Shown here piece after piece: positions 63,283-64,000 of a DNA stretch of 64,000 nt (position 1 is the stretch's first letter; each line of letters starts with the position of its first letter). A program made the translations under genes and the position numbers. Origin of the DNA: Bradymonas sediminis (GTDB lineage Bacteria > Myxococcota_A > Bradymonadia > Bradymonadales > Bradymonadaceae); contig NZ_CP030032.1 in assembly GCF_003258315.1 (NCBI RefSeq), forward strand, positions 2,113,804 to 2,177,803, given 5' to 3'. The notes under the pieces were generated by a model. That model made no database searches. It saw only the letters and a program-made list of their open reading frames with translations, and was not told the origin of the DNA.

Positions 63283-64000
63283 ATGTCCGAGAACAACACC
63301 AACCACCCCGCCAATTCTTCCGCCTCTGAGACGAGAATCGAAGAAAATACGCGGACAAAGGCCCACGGCGATTCCTTCTCCCCCCTGGCGGTCACCTTCG
63401 GGGTCTGCGTCCTCCTCGCCGCGGCCGTCGGCTTTTTGATGCTCCCGGGCAAAAATAACATCAGCGCGCGCAACTTCACCTTCGAGGCGCTCGATATCGA
63501 CGCCAAAAGACTAGAGAAGGAGCGCGACGAGAAATATAAGTCCGTACAGCTCGACCAGGTGCCCGATGAGTGGGCGCAATTTCTGAACACCGCGCGCGAG
63601 GTCAACCGCTTTGACTTCGTATCTCCGGGGGCTGCCGCGGAGGCCTCGACGATCGAGAAGTTGAGCTATTATAGCAACGAATTGGTCCCAGCGACCGGCT
63701 ATGAGGGATTCCTCGCGGCCACCATCCCCTTGCGCGACGCGTGCTCGGAGGGGCTCGATACACTGCGAAAGGCGCTCGGGGCCGGAGACGTGACGCTCGA
63801 GCAGGCGCTTAGCGACCCGCCGGCCGACAGATTCGGCCAATACCGCGACAATTGCGGCAATTTACTGGCGATGCTCGTTGAGCGCGGATTGGTCGACAAG
63901 ACGGGGGCGTGGACCTCGTCGGATGCGCCGCTGGTGACCGACATCCTCTCGCGCTACCGCGCGGCCCACCTGCTCAAGGACCAATACTCACCCTGGCTCT
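63283..64000 (+). CDS. Membrane-anchored protein, 3' end outside window
   Basis: The frame from ATG 63283 is open to the window edge, so 239 codons are visible and the stop lies beyond. A hydrophilic N-terminus of about 35 residues (MSENNTNHPANSSASETRIE) precedes one membrane segment (about 38-57, PLAVTFGVCVLLAAAVGFLM), a bitopic type II layout with most of the protein in the periplasm. The visible part is helical and charged (RLEKERDEKYKSVQLDQVPD). The family is not recognised. It is divergent from exbB. Confidence 0.75.
   Translation, partial: MSENNTNHPANSSASETRIEENTRTKAHGDSFSPLAVTFGVCVLLAAAVGFLMLPGKNNISARNFTFEALDIDAKRLEKERDEKYKSVQLDQVPDEWAQFLNTAREVNRFDFVSPGAAAEASTIEKLSYYSNELVPATGYEGFLAATIPLRDACSEGLDTLRKALGAGDVTLEQALSDPPADRFGQYRDNCGNLLAMLVERGLVDKTGAWTSSDAPLVTDILSRYRAAHLLKDQYSPWL

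Overview
The window is GC-rich (about 60% by eye), densely coded chromosomal DNA. It probably comes from a Gram-negative deltaproteobacterium-like organism related to Myxococcota or Bradymonadales. That placement is an inference. It rests on the many lipoprotein signal peptides followed by Asp/Ala/Pro-rich linkers, TPR lipoproteins beside an outer-membrane beta-barrel, three eukaryotic-type Ser/Thr kinases with membrane tails, a TSP3/vWA surface protein, an ExbB/ExbD/TonB operon and LysM/LytM envelope proteins. I see no insertion sequence, phage gene, integrase or CRISPR array.

Layout. 0-4 kb: small secreted proteins and lipoproteins, the first gene cut by the window edge. 3.8-9.9 kb: an overlapping four-gene operon (beta-barrel, two TPR lipoproteins, coiled-coil lipoprotein) resembling part of a Glt/Nfs-type envelope machine, closed by a bidirectional terminator. 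9.9-19.6 kb: PEGA protein, ABC-F ATPase, metallophosphoesterase, HNH nuclease, TSP3/vWA lipoprotein, ComF-like PRTase, rlmH and rsfS. 19.8-23.8 kb: proA, then groES-groEL with a sigma70-type promoter and a CIRCE operator. 24-31.8 kb: three Ser/Thr kinases around two SurA/parvulin-type lipoproteins; all three kinases share the same C-terminal membrane module ending in a WFL motif. 32-39.7 kb: a surface-polysaccharide island with an HPr-kinase-like protein whose P-loop is destroyed, a Wzx-type flippase, a TylF-like methyltransferase, a pyruvyltransferase-family protein and two GT-B glycosyltransferases. 39.8-44.3 kb: an active/inactive M16 peptidase pair, an intergenic array of three palindromes and an M23 peptidase lipoprotein. 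44.5-49.3 kb: an unknown membrane-anchored protein, hemF, an Eis-like acetyltransferase, tRNA-Met(CAT) and a J-domain protein with HAD instead of HPD. 49.6-54.3 kb: a LysM protein, a CpoB/YbgF-like lipoprotein and an Ig-like-domain lipoprotein. 54.4-60.6 kb: a 67-residue protein that is only a sigma-70 region 1.1 domain, crp-folC (folC carries an internal terminator-like hairpin), two nucleotidyl/glycosyltransferases and a DUF2254 membrane protein. 60.9-64 kb: exbB-exbD-tonB and a truncated membrane-anchored gene at the right edge.

The genes mostly serve the cell envelope: proteins that fold, anchor, cleave or decorate it, and kinases and regulators likely to sense its state. The best candidates for something undescribed are the shared kinase membrane module, the stand-alone region 1.1 protein, the degenerate HprK-like protein in the polysaccharide island, the intragenic terminator in folC and the regularly spaced palindrome array.
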